This document shows, piece after piece, positions 25,589 to 35,034 of a stretch of 64,000 nt of DNA. A program made the position numbers and the translations under genes. Numbering within the stretch: position 1 is the first letter of the stretch; each line of letters begins with the position of its first letter. The notes beneath the pieces are model-generated. The model worked only from the letters and a program-made list of their open reading frames with translations, had not been told where the DNA came from and ran no database searches. Source of the DNA: Arcicella lustrica (GTDB lineage Bacteria; Bacteroidota; Bacteroidia; Cytophagales; Spirosomataceae); assembly GCF_034930985.1 (NCBI RefSeq), contig NZ_JAYGIM010000020.1:1-64000 (forward strand). Reading direction: 5' to 3'.

Positions 25589-26885
25589 GACACTCCAACA
25601 ATTGTACTCAGGAGAACTATTAGGAACAACCCGCTTAAAATTATCTTGTGGCTTAAAAACCTTTCCCAAAGAGATTTATACATTAGCTGATACTTTAGAA
25701 ATTTTAGATTTATCAGGTAATGAACTTTCAGCCTTACCCGATGATTTTGCCCAGCTAAAAAAACTAAAAATTGCTTTCTTTTCTGATAATCTATTCACTG
25801 AATTTCCAGCAGTTTTGGGCGAATGCCCAAAACTTGAAATGATTGGTTTTAAAGCCAATCAAATTCAAAGTATTCCCGAAAATGCTATTCCTTATACTAC
25901 TCGTTGGCTGATTCTGACCAACAATGCTATCGAAAGTATTCCTGCTTCAATTGGTAAATGTAGCCGAATGCAAAAGTTGATGTTGGCAGGCAATCGACTA
26001 AAAGCTTTACCCAAAGAATTATCAGCTTGTAAGCATTTGCAATTACTTCGTATTTCAGCGAATCAGATTGAAGTATTTCCCGAAGAATTGCTTGCTTTTC
26101 CTCAACTTTCTTGGTTGGCTTTTGCAGGAAATCCTTTCTCAGAAAGTACAGAAGAACAAATAGCCTTAGAAGAATTTTCTTGGCATGAATTGGAAATAAA
26201 AGAACAATTGGGCGAAGGAGCTTCTGGAAATATTGCCAAAGCTGAATGGATTACGCAAGATAAAACCATTGCTGTAAAAGTATATAAAGGAGAAGTAACC
26301 AGTGACGGTTTACCAACTGATGAAATGAATGCCTGTATTTCGGCAGGAAATCATCCGAATTTGGTAAAAGTATTGGGTAAAATTAAAGAGCATCCAGCCG
26401 ATAAACATGGTTTATTGATGGAATTAATTCCTGCGAATTTCAGAAATTTGGGTGGCCCGCCAAGTTTTGAAACTTGTACCAGAGATACTTATCCGCCCGA
26501 AACGGTTTTTACTTTGGCAGAAGTGTTAAAAATTTCAGCTTCAATTGCCAGCGTTGGCGCACATTTACACGCTTTGGGTGTTTCGCATGGCGACCTTTAC
26601 GCCCATAATACTTTGGTAGATGAAGAAGCCAATACTTTATTTGGTGACTTCGGTGCAGGAAGTACCTATCACGTACATTCAAATAAAGCAGCAGCCATTC
26701 AGCGTTTGGAAGTGAGGGCTTTTGCTTGTCTGTTGGATGATTTATTAAGATATATTCAACCTAGCGAGGTAGAAAATGCGTCAGTACTTATACTTCAATA
26801 TTTAGTAAAAAGTTGTATAAACGAAGTAGTTTTGGCTCGCCCAAGTTTTGAAGAAATTTATCAGCGTATTACTTCCTTGAGGTAG
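25584..26885 (+). CDS. Leucine-rich repeat protein kinase
   Basis: 433 residues, no signal peptide, so cytoplasmic. Residues ~15-190 are about seven leucine-rich repeats (for example LDLSGNELSALPDDF, LMLAGNRLKALPKEL). Residues ~201-433 form an apparently complete Ser/Thr-type kinase: glycine loop GEGASG (210-215), ATP-binding Lys232 in IAVKVYKG, HGDLYAHN with catalytic Asp337 and Asn342, and DFG at 355-357. The HRD Arg is Gly (HGD), as in several bacterial and small-molecule kinases, so activation-loop regulation may differ. I chose the ATG at 25584; the TTG three codons earlier is not needed. The promoter is inside the direct repeat. Confidence 0.88.
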   Translation: MQTLQQLYSGELLGTTRLKLSCGLKTFPKEIYTLADTLEILDLSGNELSALPDDFAQLKKLKIAFFSDNLFTEFPAVLGECPKLEMIGFKANQIQSIPENAIPYTTRWLILTNNAIESIPASIGKCSRMQKLMLAGNRLKALPKELSACKHLQLLRISANQIEVFPEELLAFPQLSWLAFAGNPFSESTEEQIALEEFSWHELEIKEQLGEGASGNIAKAEWITQDKTIAVKVYKGEVTSDGLPTDEMNACISAGNHPNLVKVLGKIKEHPADKHGLLMELIPANFRNLGGPPSFETCTRDTYPPETVFTLAEVLKISASIASVGAHLHALGVSHGDLYAHNTLVDEEANTLFGDFGAGSTYHVHSNKAAAIQRLEVRAFACLLDDLLRYIQPSEVENASVLILQYLVKSCINEVVLARPSFEEIYQRITSLR

Positions 26886-26927
26886 TTTTTTTTATTTTTA
26901 GAAGAGATTACCTTCAACTATTTTATC

Positions 26928-26967
26928 AAATCAATAGGAGTAGACTTAAGTCTACTCCTATTGATTT
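26928..26967 (+). terminator. Perfect 40-nt palindrome after the kinase gene
   Basis: AAATCAATAGG...CCTATTGATTT with inner AGTAGACTTAAGTCTACT, perfectly symmetric and followed by TTT. It shares the ATCAATAGG outer stem with the palindrome at 24884-24929, with a different core. It probably terminates the kinase transcript. Confidence 0.8.
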
Positions 26968-26970
26968 TTT

Positions 26971-27015
26971 TAGATTAGTTTTGTCAACTTTTCAAAAGTT
27001 GACAAAACTAATCTA
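26971..27015. repeat. 45-nt palindrome upstream of the TonB receptor
   Basis: Arms 26971-26992 and 26994-27015 are perfectly complementary over 22 nt around a single central C (TAGATTAGTTTTGTCAACTT begins the arm). It starts three bases after the previous palindrome and ends 31 bp before the receptor ATG, so it would sit in the receptor leader mRNA. Confidence 0.85.
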
Positions 27016-27046
27016 ACAGCTAATAAACCTTTCATCATCAACATTC

Positions 27047-29266
27047 ATGAAACAAACGCTTACATTATTCTTTTTACTCTTTAACCTAAATCTATTCGCT
27101 CAAAAACTTGAAGGCTCCATCACCAACACCTACAGAAATCCTATCGAAGGCGGTTTTGTCTTAAACAAACGAATTGACAAACATTCACATTCCAACAAAT
27201 TAGGATATTTTGTATTGGATAAAGTCAGCAAAGGAGATACTTTAGAAATCTCTTGCATGGGTTTCAAAACCCAAAAGATTGTCTATCGCCCAGAGCAAAA
27301 ATTCTTACAAATCGTTTTGGAAGAAAGTGTATTTCAGTTGAACGAAGTAACGATTAGCCCAGAAGTAAATGCCCAAAGTATCATTTCAAAAATTGATTTA
27401 AAGACTTATCCTGTCAATTCTTCCCAAGAAATTTTACGAAAAGTACCGGGTTTGTTCATTGGTCAGCACGCTGGCGGTGGCAAAGCCGAGCAGCTATTTT
27501 TGCGTGGATTCGATTTAGACCACGGTACGGACATTAACATTTCTGTTGATGGAATGCCCGTCAATATGGTTTCGCACGCACACGGACAAGGCTATGCAGA
27601 TTTACACTTTTTGATTCCTGAAACGATTGAAAAAATTGATTACGGAAAAGGTCCATACTTCGCCAATAAAGGCAATTTAACTACGGCTGGATATGTTGAA
27701 TTTCAGACCAAAGAGCGAATTAAGGAAAGCCAAATTTCGGTAAATGCTGGAATGTTCAACACTTTCAGAACAATGGCTTTGGTGAATTTATTAGGACAAC
27801 AAGAAAAACAATCTGCCTATATCGCCAGTGAATACTTGTATTCCGACGGCCCATTTATTTCTCCACAAAAATTCAATCGTGTAAATGTGATGGGTAAATA
27901 CGCTTTAAAATTGCCCAATCAGCACAAAATCAACTTTTCGGTTTCGCATTTTAGTAGTAAATGGAATGCTTCGGGACAAGTACCACAGCGTGCGATTGAC
28001 GAAGGTTTGATTACTCGTTTCGGAGCAATCGACGATAAAGAAGGCGGGAATACGAGTAGAACGAATGTGAATTTTCAACATACAAAAAAGGTCGGAGAAT
28101 CTCTTTTGATAAAAAACACGGCTTATTACAGCCATTACAATTTTGAACTGTACTCCAACTTTACTTTTTTCTTGAACGATTCTACCAATGGCGACCAAAT
28201 CAAGCAGAAAGAATCCAGAGACATTTTGGGAATGCAGTCTGAAATTCATAAATATTATACGCTTCCTTCGGGAAATCTCTCATGGCAGTCGGGCGTAGGT
28301 TTTAGATACGATGCCGTAAATGATATTGAGCTTTCGCATACACTCAACCGTACAACGATTTTGGAAAGGCTCAAATTCGGAAACGTGAAAGAAACCAATG
28401 CTTTTGGTTTTACGGGCATAGAGTATCACCGTGGTAATTGGTTGATTAACCCAGCTTTGAGATTAGATTATTTCAACTTCAATTATCTCGATAAACTCAA
28501 TAACAATCAGGTGCAATCGGTAGCAAAAGTAATTGCCAGTCCTAAATTGAATATCATTTATAATCCCGATCACGATATTCAATTGTTCTTTAAAGCAGGC
28601 AAAGGTTTTCACTCAAACGATACTCGTGTCAGTAGTTTAGCCAGCAATAGCAAAACAATATTGCCAGCCGCTTATGGCACAGATTTGGGTATAATTTGGA
28701 AACCACAGTCACGTTTGATTCTGAATATGGCATTATGGTACTTGCATCTCGACCAAGAATTTGTGTACGTTGGCGACGAAGCCGTGATTGAAGCCAGTGG
28801 AAAATCGGTTAGAAAAGGCTTGGATTTGGGCATTCGTTATCAAATCAATAATTGGTTATTTTTCAATGCCGACATGACCAATACTTTGGCACGAAGTATC
28901 GACGAACCCGAAGGAGCAAATTACATTCCGCTCGCTCCAGACTTTACTTTAACAGGCGGTTTGAGCATAACGCATCCATCAGGTTTTTCAGGTGGTTTGC
29001 GAGTGAGACATTTAGGAAACCGTGCAGCGAATGAAGATTACTCTATCGTTGCCAAAGGTTATACAGTTACCGATGCCAATGTAAATTATAAATTCAAGAA
29101 AGTAAATTTTGGCTTAATTGCCGAAAACCTTTTTAATGTAAAATGGAACGAAACACAATTCTCCACCGAATCCAGATTACAAAATGAAGTAAATCCTGTA
29201 GAAGAAATTCACTTTACTCCTGGTTTTCCATTCTTCTTGAAAGCGACGGTTGGGGTTAGTTTCTAA
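27047..29266 (+). CDS. TonB-dependent outer-membrane receptor
   Basis: 739 residues. Signal peptide ~1-18 (LTLFFLLFNLNLFAQ). A carboxypeptidase-regulatory-like domain (~20-95) is followed by the plug from ~97 (LNEVTISPEVNAQSI; VPGLFIGQHAGGGKAEQLFLRGFD) and a 22-strand barrel ending in FLKATVGVSF. It is not a SusC: it is shorter and has no SusD partner. The plug carries a His-rich stretch (MVSHAHGQGYADLHF), also seen in many TonB receptors of unassigned substrate. A metal or metal-complex ligand is possible but unproven. It is a single-gene transcript with a hairpin leader and its own terminator. Confidence 0.9.
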   Translation: MKQTLTLFFLLFNLNLFAQKLEGSITNTYRNPIEGGFVLNKRIDKHSHSNKLGYFVLDKVSKGDTLEISCMGFKTQKIVYRPEQKFLQIVLEESVFQLNEVTISPEVNAQSIISKIDLKTYPVNSSQEILRKVPGLFIGQHAGGGKAEQLFLRGFDLDHGTDINISVDGMPVNMVSHAHGQGYADLHFLIPETIEKIDYGKGPYFANKGNLTTAGYVEFQTKERIKESQISVNAGMFNTFRTMALVNLLGQQEKQSAYIASEYLYSDGPFISPQKFNRVNVMGKYALKLPNQHKINFSVSHFSSKWNASGQVPQRAIDEGLITRFGAIDDKEGGNTSRTNVNFQHTKKVGESLLIKNTAYYSHYNFELYSNFTFFLNDSTNGDQIKQKESRDILGMQSEIHKYYTLPSGNLSWQSGVGFRYDAVNDIELSHTLNRTTILERLKFGNVKETNAFGFTGIEYHRGNWLINPALRLDYFNFNYLDKLNNNQVQSVAKVIASPKLNIIYNPDHDIQLFFKAGKGFHSNDTRVSSLASNSKTILPAAYGTDLGIIWKPQSRLILNMALWYLHLDQEFVYVGDEAVIEASGKSVRKGLDLGIRYQINNWLFFNADMTNTLARSIDEPEGANYIPLAPDFTLTGGLSITHPSGFSGGLRVRHLGNRAANEDYSIVAKGYTVTDANVNYKFKKVNFGLIAENLFNVKWNETQFSTESRLQNEVNPVEEIHFTPGFPFFLKATVGVSF

Positions 29267-29289
29267 TTCTTTTTCAAAAAGCTTATTTG

Positions 29290-29338
29290 AGGTACTTTTT
29301 CATGTGAAAAATCATGAAGAGGTACCTTTCTTTTTTTC
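29290..29338 (+). terminator. Terminator of the TonB receptor gene
   Basis: A 15-bp stem (29290-29304 with 29313-29327; two G-U type pairs), loop TGAAAAAT, then TTTCTTTTTTT. Confidence 0.85.
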
Positions 29339-29453
29339 TGTACGCTATTCAAGTTAATTTTAAAGTAGGTATAGATAAAATGTATGAATTGTAAAAGGCT
29401 ATAATTCTATACTTTTACTTGCTATAATTCGGTAGCCACAATTTCAGCAACAA

Positions 29454-31199
29454 ATGAAAAAATATCGACCATTCTTCAAAAAGTTTTTATTGATTATTTA
29501 TTGCCTAATCGCTTGTCGTTCAGTCAATTTTGCACAAGTTGCTGCAACAGATTTGTACTTACAAACGAGCGAAGTAAACAATGTAATGACGCAATATTAT
29601 GCCGACAAAGGAATATTGACAAGATTTTACTTCGTTGAAAATTCGCCAGAAAGACGAGAACGAATGAAAAAGTTGATTCTCGACTATCAAAACCAATTAA
29701 CAAAACTCAATTTTAATCAGTTAAACATTGGTGCAAAAGTGGATTATACACTTTTCAAAAGAAATTTAAGCGAAGAACTATATCAATTCACAATAGAAGA
29801 AAAAGAGTATGAAGCCATCAAAAAATGGTTTCCTTTCGCCGACAGTTTATATGCTGTAGAGAAAATAAGAAGAAGAGGAACGCCATTGGATGCCCCAAAA
29901 TGGGCATTTCAGTTCAATGAAATGGCAAAACAAATCATTTCACTCAATACTAAATTAAGTAAAGACAGCTCCATTACCGAGAATTTAGGCAAACGTGGCT
30001 CAAACCTTTCTAGAAGTTTACAAAAAGCCATTAAATCAGTTTATGGTTTTTACAATGGCTACGACCCGCTGTTTACTTGGTGGATGCCACAACCTTACAA
30101 TCGTTTAGATTCTTTATTGAAAGTATATGCCAATAATTTTCAAGGAAAAGGTAAAAATCTTTCTACTCAGAAACCAGATGCCAGTGGAATTGTTGGCAAC
30201 CCGATTGGAAAAGAGGAAATTATGCGTCGTTTACAAATCGAAATGATTCCTTATACGCCTGAAGAATTAGTTGACATTGCCAATAAAGAATTCGCTTGGT
30301 GTGATGCCGAAATGCTAAAGGCAAGTAAGGAATTAGGTTTTGGCGATAACTGGAAGGCAGCACTCGAATACGTTAAAACCAAATATGTAGAGCCTTCTAA
30401 ACAACCACAGGAAATGATGAGGCTTTACAACGAATCGCTTGATTTCCTCAAGAAAAATCAATTAATAACGATTCCCGCTTTGGCAGAAGAAGGCTGGCGA
30501 ATGAGTATGATGTCACCAGAAAGGCAATTGGTTAATCCTTTTTTCTTGGGCGGAGAAGAATTTATCATTTCGTACCCAACCAATACCATGACGGAAGACC
30601 AAAAATTGATGAGTATGCGGGGCAATAATCCGCATTTTTCAAGAGCGACCGTTCACCATGAATTAATTGCGGGACATTCTTTACAGTATTTTATGCTGAA
30701 TAGAAACAAGGTTTATCGTCAGTTCGATACGCCATTTTGGATGGAAGGTTGGGCCCTGTATTGGGAATTATTATTGTATGATATGAATTTCCCAAAATCG
30801 CCAGAAGATAAAATTGGAATGCTTTTTTGGCGTATGCACCGTTGTGCTAGAATTATTTTCTCGCTCAATTATCATACAAAAAACTGGACGCCACAACAAT
30901 GTATTGATTTTTTAATCGACCGAGTTGGGCATGAAAAAGCCAATGCCGAAGGCGAAGTAAGGCGTTCGTTTGTGGGCGGTTATGACCCCCTTTATCAAAT
31001 TGCATACATGATTGGCGGGTTACAATTTAGGGCATTAAAAAATGAATTGGTGGATACTGGGAAAATGTCGTACAAACAATTTCACGATGGCGTAATGCAA
31101 GAAAATTCCTTACCGATTGAGATGATTAGAGCCATTCTGACGAAGCAATCTTTAGAAAAAGACTTCAAAACAAATTGGCGTTTTTACAAATTCAAATAA
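29454..31199 (+). CDS. Exported DUF885-family metallopeptidase-like protein
   Basis: 581 residues. The signal peptide ends either at NFAQ or, if LIAC is read as a lipobox, at a lipidated Cys; the choice is unclear. The DUF885 hallmark is the HExxxGH motif, here VHHELIAGHSLQYF, followed by WMEGWALYWELL with a downstream Glu. This resembles a gluzincin-type zinc site. The family is widely annotated as a putative peptidase but is poorly characterised. The D-amino-acid dehydrogenase-like gene starts 19 bp downstream, suggesting that peptides are cut outside and a D-residue is oxidised inside. Confidence 0.88.
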   Translation: MKKYRPFFKKFLLIIYCLIACRSVNFAQVAATDLYLQTSEVNNVMTQYYADKGILTRFYFVENSPERRERMKKLILDYQNQLTKLNFNQLNIGAKVDYTLFKRNLSEELYQFTIEEKEYEAIKKWFPFADSLYAVEKIRRRGTPLDAPKWAFQFNEMAKQIISLNTKLSKDSSITENLGKRGSNLSRSLQKAIKSVYGFYNGYDPLFTWWMPQPYNRLDSLLKVYANNFQGKGKNLSTQKPDASGIVGNPIGKEEIMRRLQIEMIPYTPEELVDIANKEFAWCDAEMLKASKELGFGDNWKAALEYVKTKYVEPSKQPQEMMRLYNESLDFLKKNQLITIPALAEEGWRMSMMSPERQLVNPFFLGGEEFIISYPTNTMTEDQKLMSMRGNNPHFSRATVHHELIAGHSLQYFMLNRNKVYRQFDTPFWMEGWALYWELLLYDMNFPKSPEDKIGMLFWRMHRCARIIFSLNYHTKNWTPQQCIDFLIDRVGHEKANAEGEVRRSFVGGYDPLYQIAYMIGGLQFRALKNELVDTGKMSYKQFHDGVMQENSLPIEMIRAILTKQSLEKDFKTNWRFYKFK

Positions 31200-31218
31200 G
31201 CAATAAATTATTCAAGAT

Positions 31219-32469
31219 ATGAAAAGTGTAGTAGTTATAGGTGGTGGAATTATTGGATTAAGTACCGCATATTATTTACAAAAAGCTGGTAATCAGGTAA
31301 CAGTAATCGACAAAGGCGATTTTTCGGATAACTGTTCCTACGGAAATGCGGGCTATGTTTGTCCGAGTCACTTTATTCCACTGGCAGCTCCAGGCATTAT
31401 TTGGCAAGGTTTGAAATGGATGTTGAATCCTAAAAGTCCATTTTATGTAAAACCGTCTTTGAATCCTGCTTTGATAGATTGGGGTTGGAAATTTATGAAA
31501 AGTGCTACCGAAAAAAATGTAGCCAATTCAGCCATTCCATTAAGAGATATTTCGCTTCTCAGTCAGCATGAATTTGCAGAATGGGCTTGTTTACCACATT
31601 TCGATTTCGCCTACGAACACAAAGGAATGCTAGAAGTATTTCAGACTGAAGCCGTACAAGCACACGCACATCATACCGTAGAAAAAGCACAGGAATTAGG
31701 TTTAGATGTTACTTTACTGAATTATGAAGATTTACAAGCTTTAGAGCCTCAAGCAAAAATTAACGGGTTGGGCGCATTGTTTTTTAAGTGTGATGCGCAT
31801 CTTTATCCAGACAAATTGATGCGAGTATTATTGAAAGACCTCGCAAGCAAAGGTGTTATACTGAAAGCCAATGAGGAAGTAATTCGTTTTGAAAAAAGTA
31901 ATGGAAAAATCACGAAAGTAATTACGCCAAAACAAGCTTATGAAGCCGATGATTTTGTGATTGCGACGGGTTCATGGAGTAGAGAATTGGCAGAAATGGT
32001 GGCGGTAAATTTACCTTTAATGCCGGGAAGAGGTTACTCTGTTACTTTAGAAGATTCGCCTTATCAAGTCAATCATCCTATTATTTTGGCGGAAGGAAGA
32101 GTAGCCGTAACGCCAATGGATGGCAATAAAATTCGCTTTGGCGGTACGATGGAAGTGGTTTCTACCAAAACGCCACCGCAATATCACCGAGTAGAAGGCA
32201 TTTTAAAATCGGTGAAAGACTTTTTCCCTGAGTTTGATATTCAGCAACCAAGTAATGATAAAATTTGGTACGGTTATCGTCCATGCTCTGCCGATGGCTT
32301 ACCTTATATTGGCAAAACGAAGCAACATAAAAACGTAGTGATTGCCACTGGACACTCGATGATGGGCTTAAGTCTTGGTCCTGCAACAGGGAAATTAGTC
32401 TCAGAATTGGTGAATGAACAACCGACAAGTATCGACATAAAGGCTTTTGATGTAGAGCGTTTTGGTTAA
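31219..32469 (+). CDS. D-amino-acid dehydrogenase-like FAD oxidoreductase (DadA family)
   Basis: 416 residues. The N-terminal FAD-binding GGGIIGLSTAYYLQKAG (residues 7-23) is followed by GNAGYVCPSHFIPLAAPG, typical of DadA-type proteins. C-terminal PCSADGLPYIGKT and ATGHSMMGLSLGPATG complete the DAO fold. The family oxidises D-amino acids to 2-oxo acids, passing electrons to the quinone pool. It is in an apparent operon with the DUF885 gene, and a Crp-Fnr regulator follows 72 bp downstream. Hydroxyproline dehydrogenases are close relatives; combined with the ketoglutarate-semialdehyde dehydrogenase at 17.5 kb, D-hydroxyproline is an alternative substrate. Confidence 0.85.
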   Translation: MKSVVVIGGGIIGLSTAYYLQKAGNQVTVIDKGDFSDNCSYGNAGYVCPSHFIPLAAPGIIWQGLKWMLNPKSPFYVKPSLNPALIDWGWKFMKSATEKNVANSAIPLRDISLLSQHEFAEWACLPHFDFAYEHKGMLEVFQTEAVQAHAHHTVEKAQELGLDVTLLNYEDLQALEPQAKINGLGALFFKCDAHLYPDKLMRVLLKDLASKGVILKANEEVIRFEKSNGKITKVITPKQAYEADDFVIATGSWSRELAEMVAVNLPLMPGRGYSVTLEDSPYQVNHPIILAEGRVAVTPMDGNKIRFGGTMEVVSTKTPPQYHRVEGILKSVKDFFPEFDIQQPSNDKIWYGYRPCSADGLPYIGKTKQHKNVVIATGHSMMGLSLGPATGKLVSELVNEQPTSIDIKAFDVERFG

Positions 32470-32541
32470 GATAATTAGAAATTATTTGTATTTTTGAGGA
32501 GAACCTAAATCTTTCAGCAACTTAAAAGTTGTTATCTTACA

Positions 32542-33150
32542 ATGAATACAAACGCTCCTTTAAGTACTTATTTCGACCAAATCAATAAAAATGTTTGTAA
32601 AAATGTAGCTTTTTCGGAAGAAGAATTACGCATTTTCAATGAACATCTTCAATACAAAACCATCAAGAAAAAGACCTTTTTATTACAAGAAGGCGAGATT
32701 TGTAATTTCGAAGCATTCGTCATAAAAGGCTGTATGCGAAAGTATTATATCGATAAAAATGGCTTTGAAGTAGTCTTACAATTTGCCATTGAAGATTGGT
32801 GGGTAAGTGACATTGCCAGTTTCCACGAACAAAAACCTTCTGATTTATTTATTGAGGCTTTAGAAGACTGTGAGATTTTTGTGTTAACGCCTGAAAAAAA
32901 AGAAGCTTTATTAGCCAAAGCGCCCAAATTTGAAAGACAATTTAGGTTACTTGTTCAGAAAAATTTGTCGGCAACACAAAGTAGGTTGATTAATTCTATC
33001 GCACAGACTGCCCATGAACGATACGCTGATTTTTTGAAAAAATATCCCAAAATTCCGCAAAGAGTAGCTCAGCATTATATTGCTTCATACCTTGGCATTT
33101 CAGCAGAATTCCTTAGTAAAGTAAGAGCTAAAATGGCGAAGGAGAAGTAA
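32542..33150 (+). CDS. Crp/Fnr-family transcription regulator
   Basis: 202 residues. A cyclic-nucleotide-binding-like beta-roll covers ~25-125 (LLQEGEICNFEAFVIKGCMRKYY), with Cys residues but no Fnr-type iron-sulfur cluster spacing. A compact C-terminal helix-turn-helix covers ~160-200 (QHYIASYLGISAEFLSKVRA). This short form is very common in Bacteroidota and its ligand is usually unknown. It is co-directional with the DadA-like gene and ended by a strong hairpin. Confidence 0.88.
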   Translation: MNTNAPLSTYFDQINKNVCKNVAFSEEELRIFNEHLQYKTIKKKTFLLQEGEICNFEAFVIKGCMRKYYIDKNGFEVVLQFAIEDWWVSDIASFHEQKPSDLFIEALEDCEIFVLTPEKKEALLAKAPKFERQFRLLVQKNLSATQSRLINSIAQTAHERYADFLKKYPKIPQRVAQHYIASYLGISAEFLSKVRAKMAKEK

Positions 33151-33152
33151 TT

Positions 33153-33188
33153 AAAAAGCGGTCTGAATTAGTTTTCCGACCGCTTTTT
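33153..33188. terminator. Bidirectional terminator
   Basis: AAAAAGCGGTC (33153-33163) and GACCGCTTTTT (33178-33188), a perfect 11-bp stem between convergent genes (the Crp-Fnr regulator and susD). Confidence 0.88.
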
Positions 33189-33220
33189 ATGATTTTAAAA
33201 TTCAAGAATGCTCTTGTTAA

Positions 33221-34906
33221 TTAATACCCAGCATTCTGAACTAAATATCCTGGAATATTAGAAGCTCCGTCAATTGCAGTTTGTGGAATTGGGAAAAGTC
33301 TTTTGTTTCTATCAGTATTTGATTTTTCCGTCCATTTATCTTCGAATTTTCCAAAACGAATCATGTCTGTACGACGAAGCATTTCCCAATAAAATTCAAA
33401 TCCTCTTTCACGATACAATAAATCTAAAGACATAGCCGTCAAAGCGGGTGCTGGTGTGCTGTAAGTTCTTGCAGCTCTTACAGTATTTACATCTGCTAAA
33501 GCACTCGCAACATCATTACTTCTACGCAATTTTGCTTCGGCTCTCATCAGATAAACATCTGCCAAACGCAAGATTACGATGTCTGCTTCACCAAAGTTTC
33601 TACCACTTACCGATTTTTTACTGAACTCATATTTTTCTACTCTGTAACCAGTATTATAATTACTTCCTGCTACTGTAAAATCAATCTGTTCTGTAAAGTC
33701 AACTGCTAATGTTGGTTTGTTTCTCGTATCATAAACCAATTTACCCACTTTCATTTTTCCATCAGCACATTTCACAAAAACACCATTTTTACGAATCAAA
33801 CCATATTGCTGACCTCTTAAAATACCACGGTTAATATTAAAGTTTTCAGCAGCCACACATGAATCCGCAGGATTTGAATAAATAGAAAGGTTCTCTCTGT
33901 AAAATCTTGGATCAACTTTCGGGTCTTGTGAACCATAAGCATTTACCCAAGTACGGTAGAAATCAGAAGTAATACCCGGGCCATCCGTACCGTTTGCATT
34001 TGGATATGCTGGTAATGGAAACTGGTCACCCGAAAGCGAGAAGTACGCCAAACGGTTATGTCCATTCAATTCAGCACGCTGGTCAACTGCAAAAATCAAT
34101 TCTTTGTTCGTGTGATTATCCGAATTGAAAATTGAGAAATAATCTCTCGCTAATTGGTATTGACCAGAAGCAATAATTTTATCAGTATATTCAATTACTT
34201 TATCTAAATCTTCATTTTTGAAAGTAACTGTTGTAGCGTAAGGGTCACGATATACGCCAGCATTCAAATATAATCTTGCTAATAATCCCCAAACAGCTCC
34301 TTTTGTTAATCTTCCTGGGCCAACAGTTGTTTCTAAATTTGGTTCAACCGCCAAAAGCTCACTTTTGATATACTCTACGGCTTGTTCACCTCTCAAAATT
34401 GTAGAGTTTTCGCCGATGTCATTTTTTACGAAAACTAAACCGAAAAGGTCTAAAGTCAACATCGAATAATAAGCTCTCATCCCTCTTGCTTCTGCTAAAT
34501 AAGTTTTTGCAATCGGGTCTTTAGAGTTTGGTAGAGTATTGATAGCCGTGATAGCACGAGACATTCCTTGCAAAATAAAATTCCAAGTATTTCTTAAATT
34601 CGGGTCAGTACTTGTTTGAGTATGTGCGTGCAAAGCCAAGTAAATACCATTATCGCCCCAGTCAGTTCCACCACGGTAAGGTAAAATGGCTTCATCCGTA
34701 GAGATTTCCTGAATAGCAAAGTAATTAGTATGTAAAAATATATCTGGAAGCCTTGCGTAAACAGGTGCCATAATTCCGTCGGCAGCTTGTTTTTCAGAAA
34801 GGTTTGAAATGAAAGATTCATCCAATACTACTTCTTCAAGATTGGTACAACTTTCAATCGATAATATGCCCATTAGAGCGAATAAAACATATATTTTCTT
34901 TTTCAT
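33221..34906 (-). CDS. SusD/RagB-family lipoprotein (second pair)
   Basis: 561 residues. The lipoprotein signal ends SIESC (residues ~16-20), followed by TNLEE. The TPR-rich N-terminal half (TYLAEARGMRAYYSMLTLDLFG) and the C-terminal VYLMRAEAKLRR...RERGFEFYWEMLRRTDMIRFGKF are classic SusD_RagB signatures. It is 128 bp downstream of its SusC partner. No glycoside hydrolase is adjacent, so the imported substrate is unknown. Confidence 0.94.
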   Translation of the reverse strand: MKKKIYVLFALMGILSIESCTNLEEVVLDESFISNLSEKQAADGIMAPVYARLPDIFLHTNYFAIQEISTDEAILPYRGGTDWGDNGIYLALHAHTQTSTDPNLRNTWNFILQGMSRAITAINTLPNSKDPIAKTYLAEARGMRAYYSMLTLDLFGLVFVKNDIGENSTILRGEQAVEYIKSELLAVEPNLETTVGPGRLTKGAVWGLLARLYLNAGVYRDPYATTVTFKNEDLDKVIEYTDKIIASGQYQLARDYFSIFNSDNHTNKELIFAVDQRAELNGHNRLAYFSLSGDQFPLPAYPNANGTDGPGITSDFYRTWVNAYGSQDPKVDPRFYRENLSIYSNPADSCVAAENFNINRGILRGQQYGLIRKNGVFVKCADGKMKVGKLVYDTRNKPTLAVDFTEQIDFTVAGSNYNTGYRVEKYEFSKKSVSGRNFGEADIVILRLADVYLMRAEAKLRRSNDVASALADVNTVRAARTYSTPAPALTAMSLDLLYRERGFEFYWEMLRRTDMIRFGKFEDKWTEKSNTDRNKRLFPIPQTAIDGASNIPGYLVQNAGY

Positions 34907-35034
34907 GATTTCGATGATTTGTAATTTGAAAATTTGGTAATTTGAAGATTTGAAAATGATTTTTTCTCAATCATCGCATCAACCAAAGATTGAACAGATA
35001 ACGGTTAACTGCTTTCAGATAACAGTACTGTCAA
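34907..35034. repeat. ATTTGAAAATTTG-type short repeats between susC and susD
   Basis: Four degenerate copies of (T)AATTTGAA / GATTTGAAAA around 34917-34962 and an imperfect AACGGTTAACTG...CAGATAACAG hairpin near 35000-35030. No gene. Confidence 0.4.
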
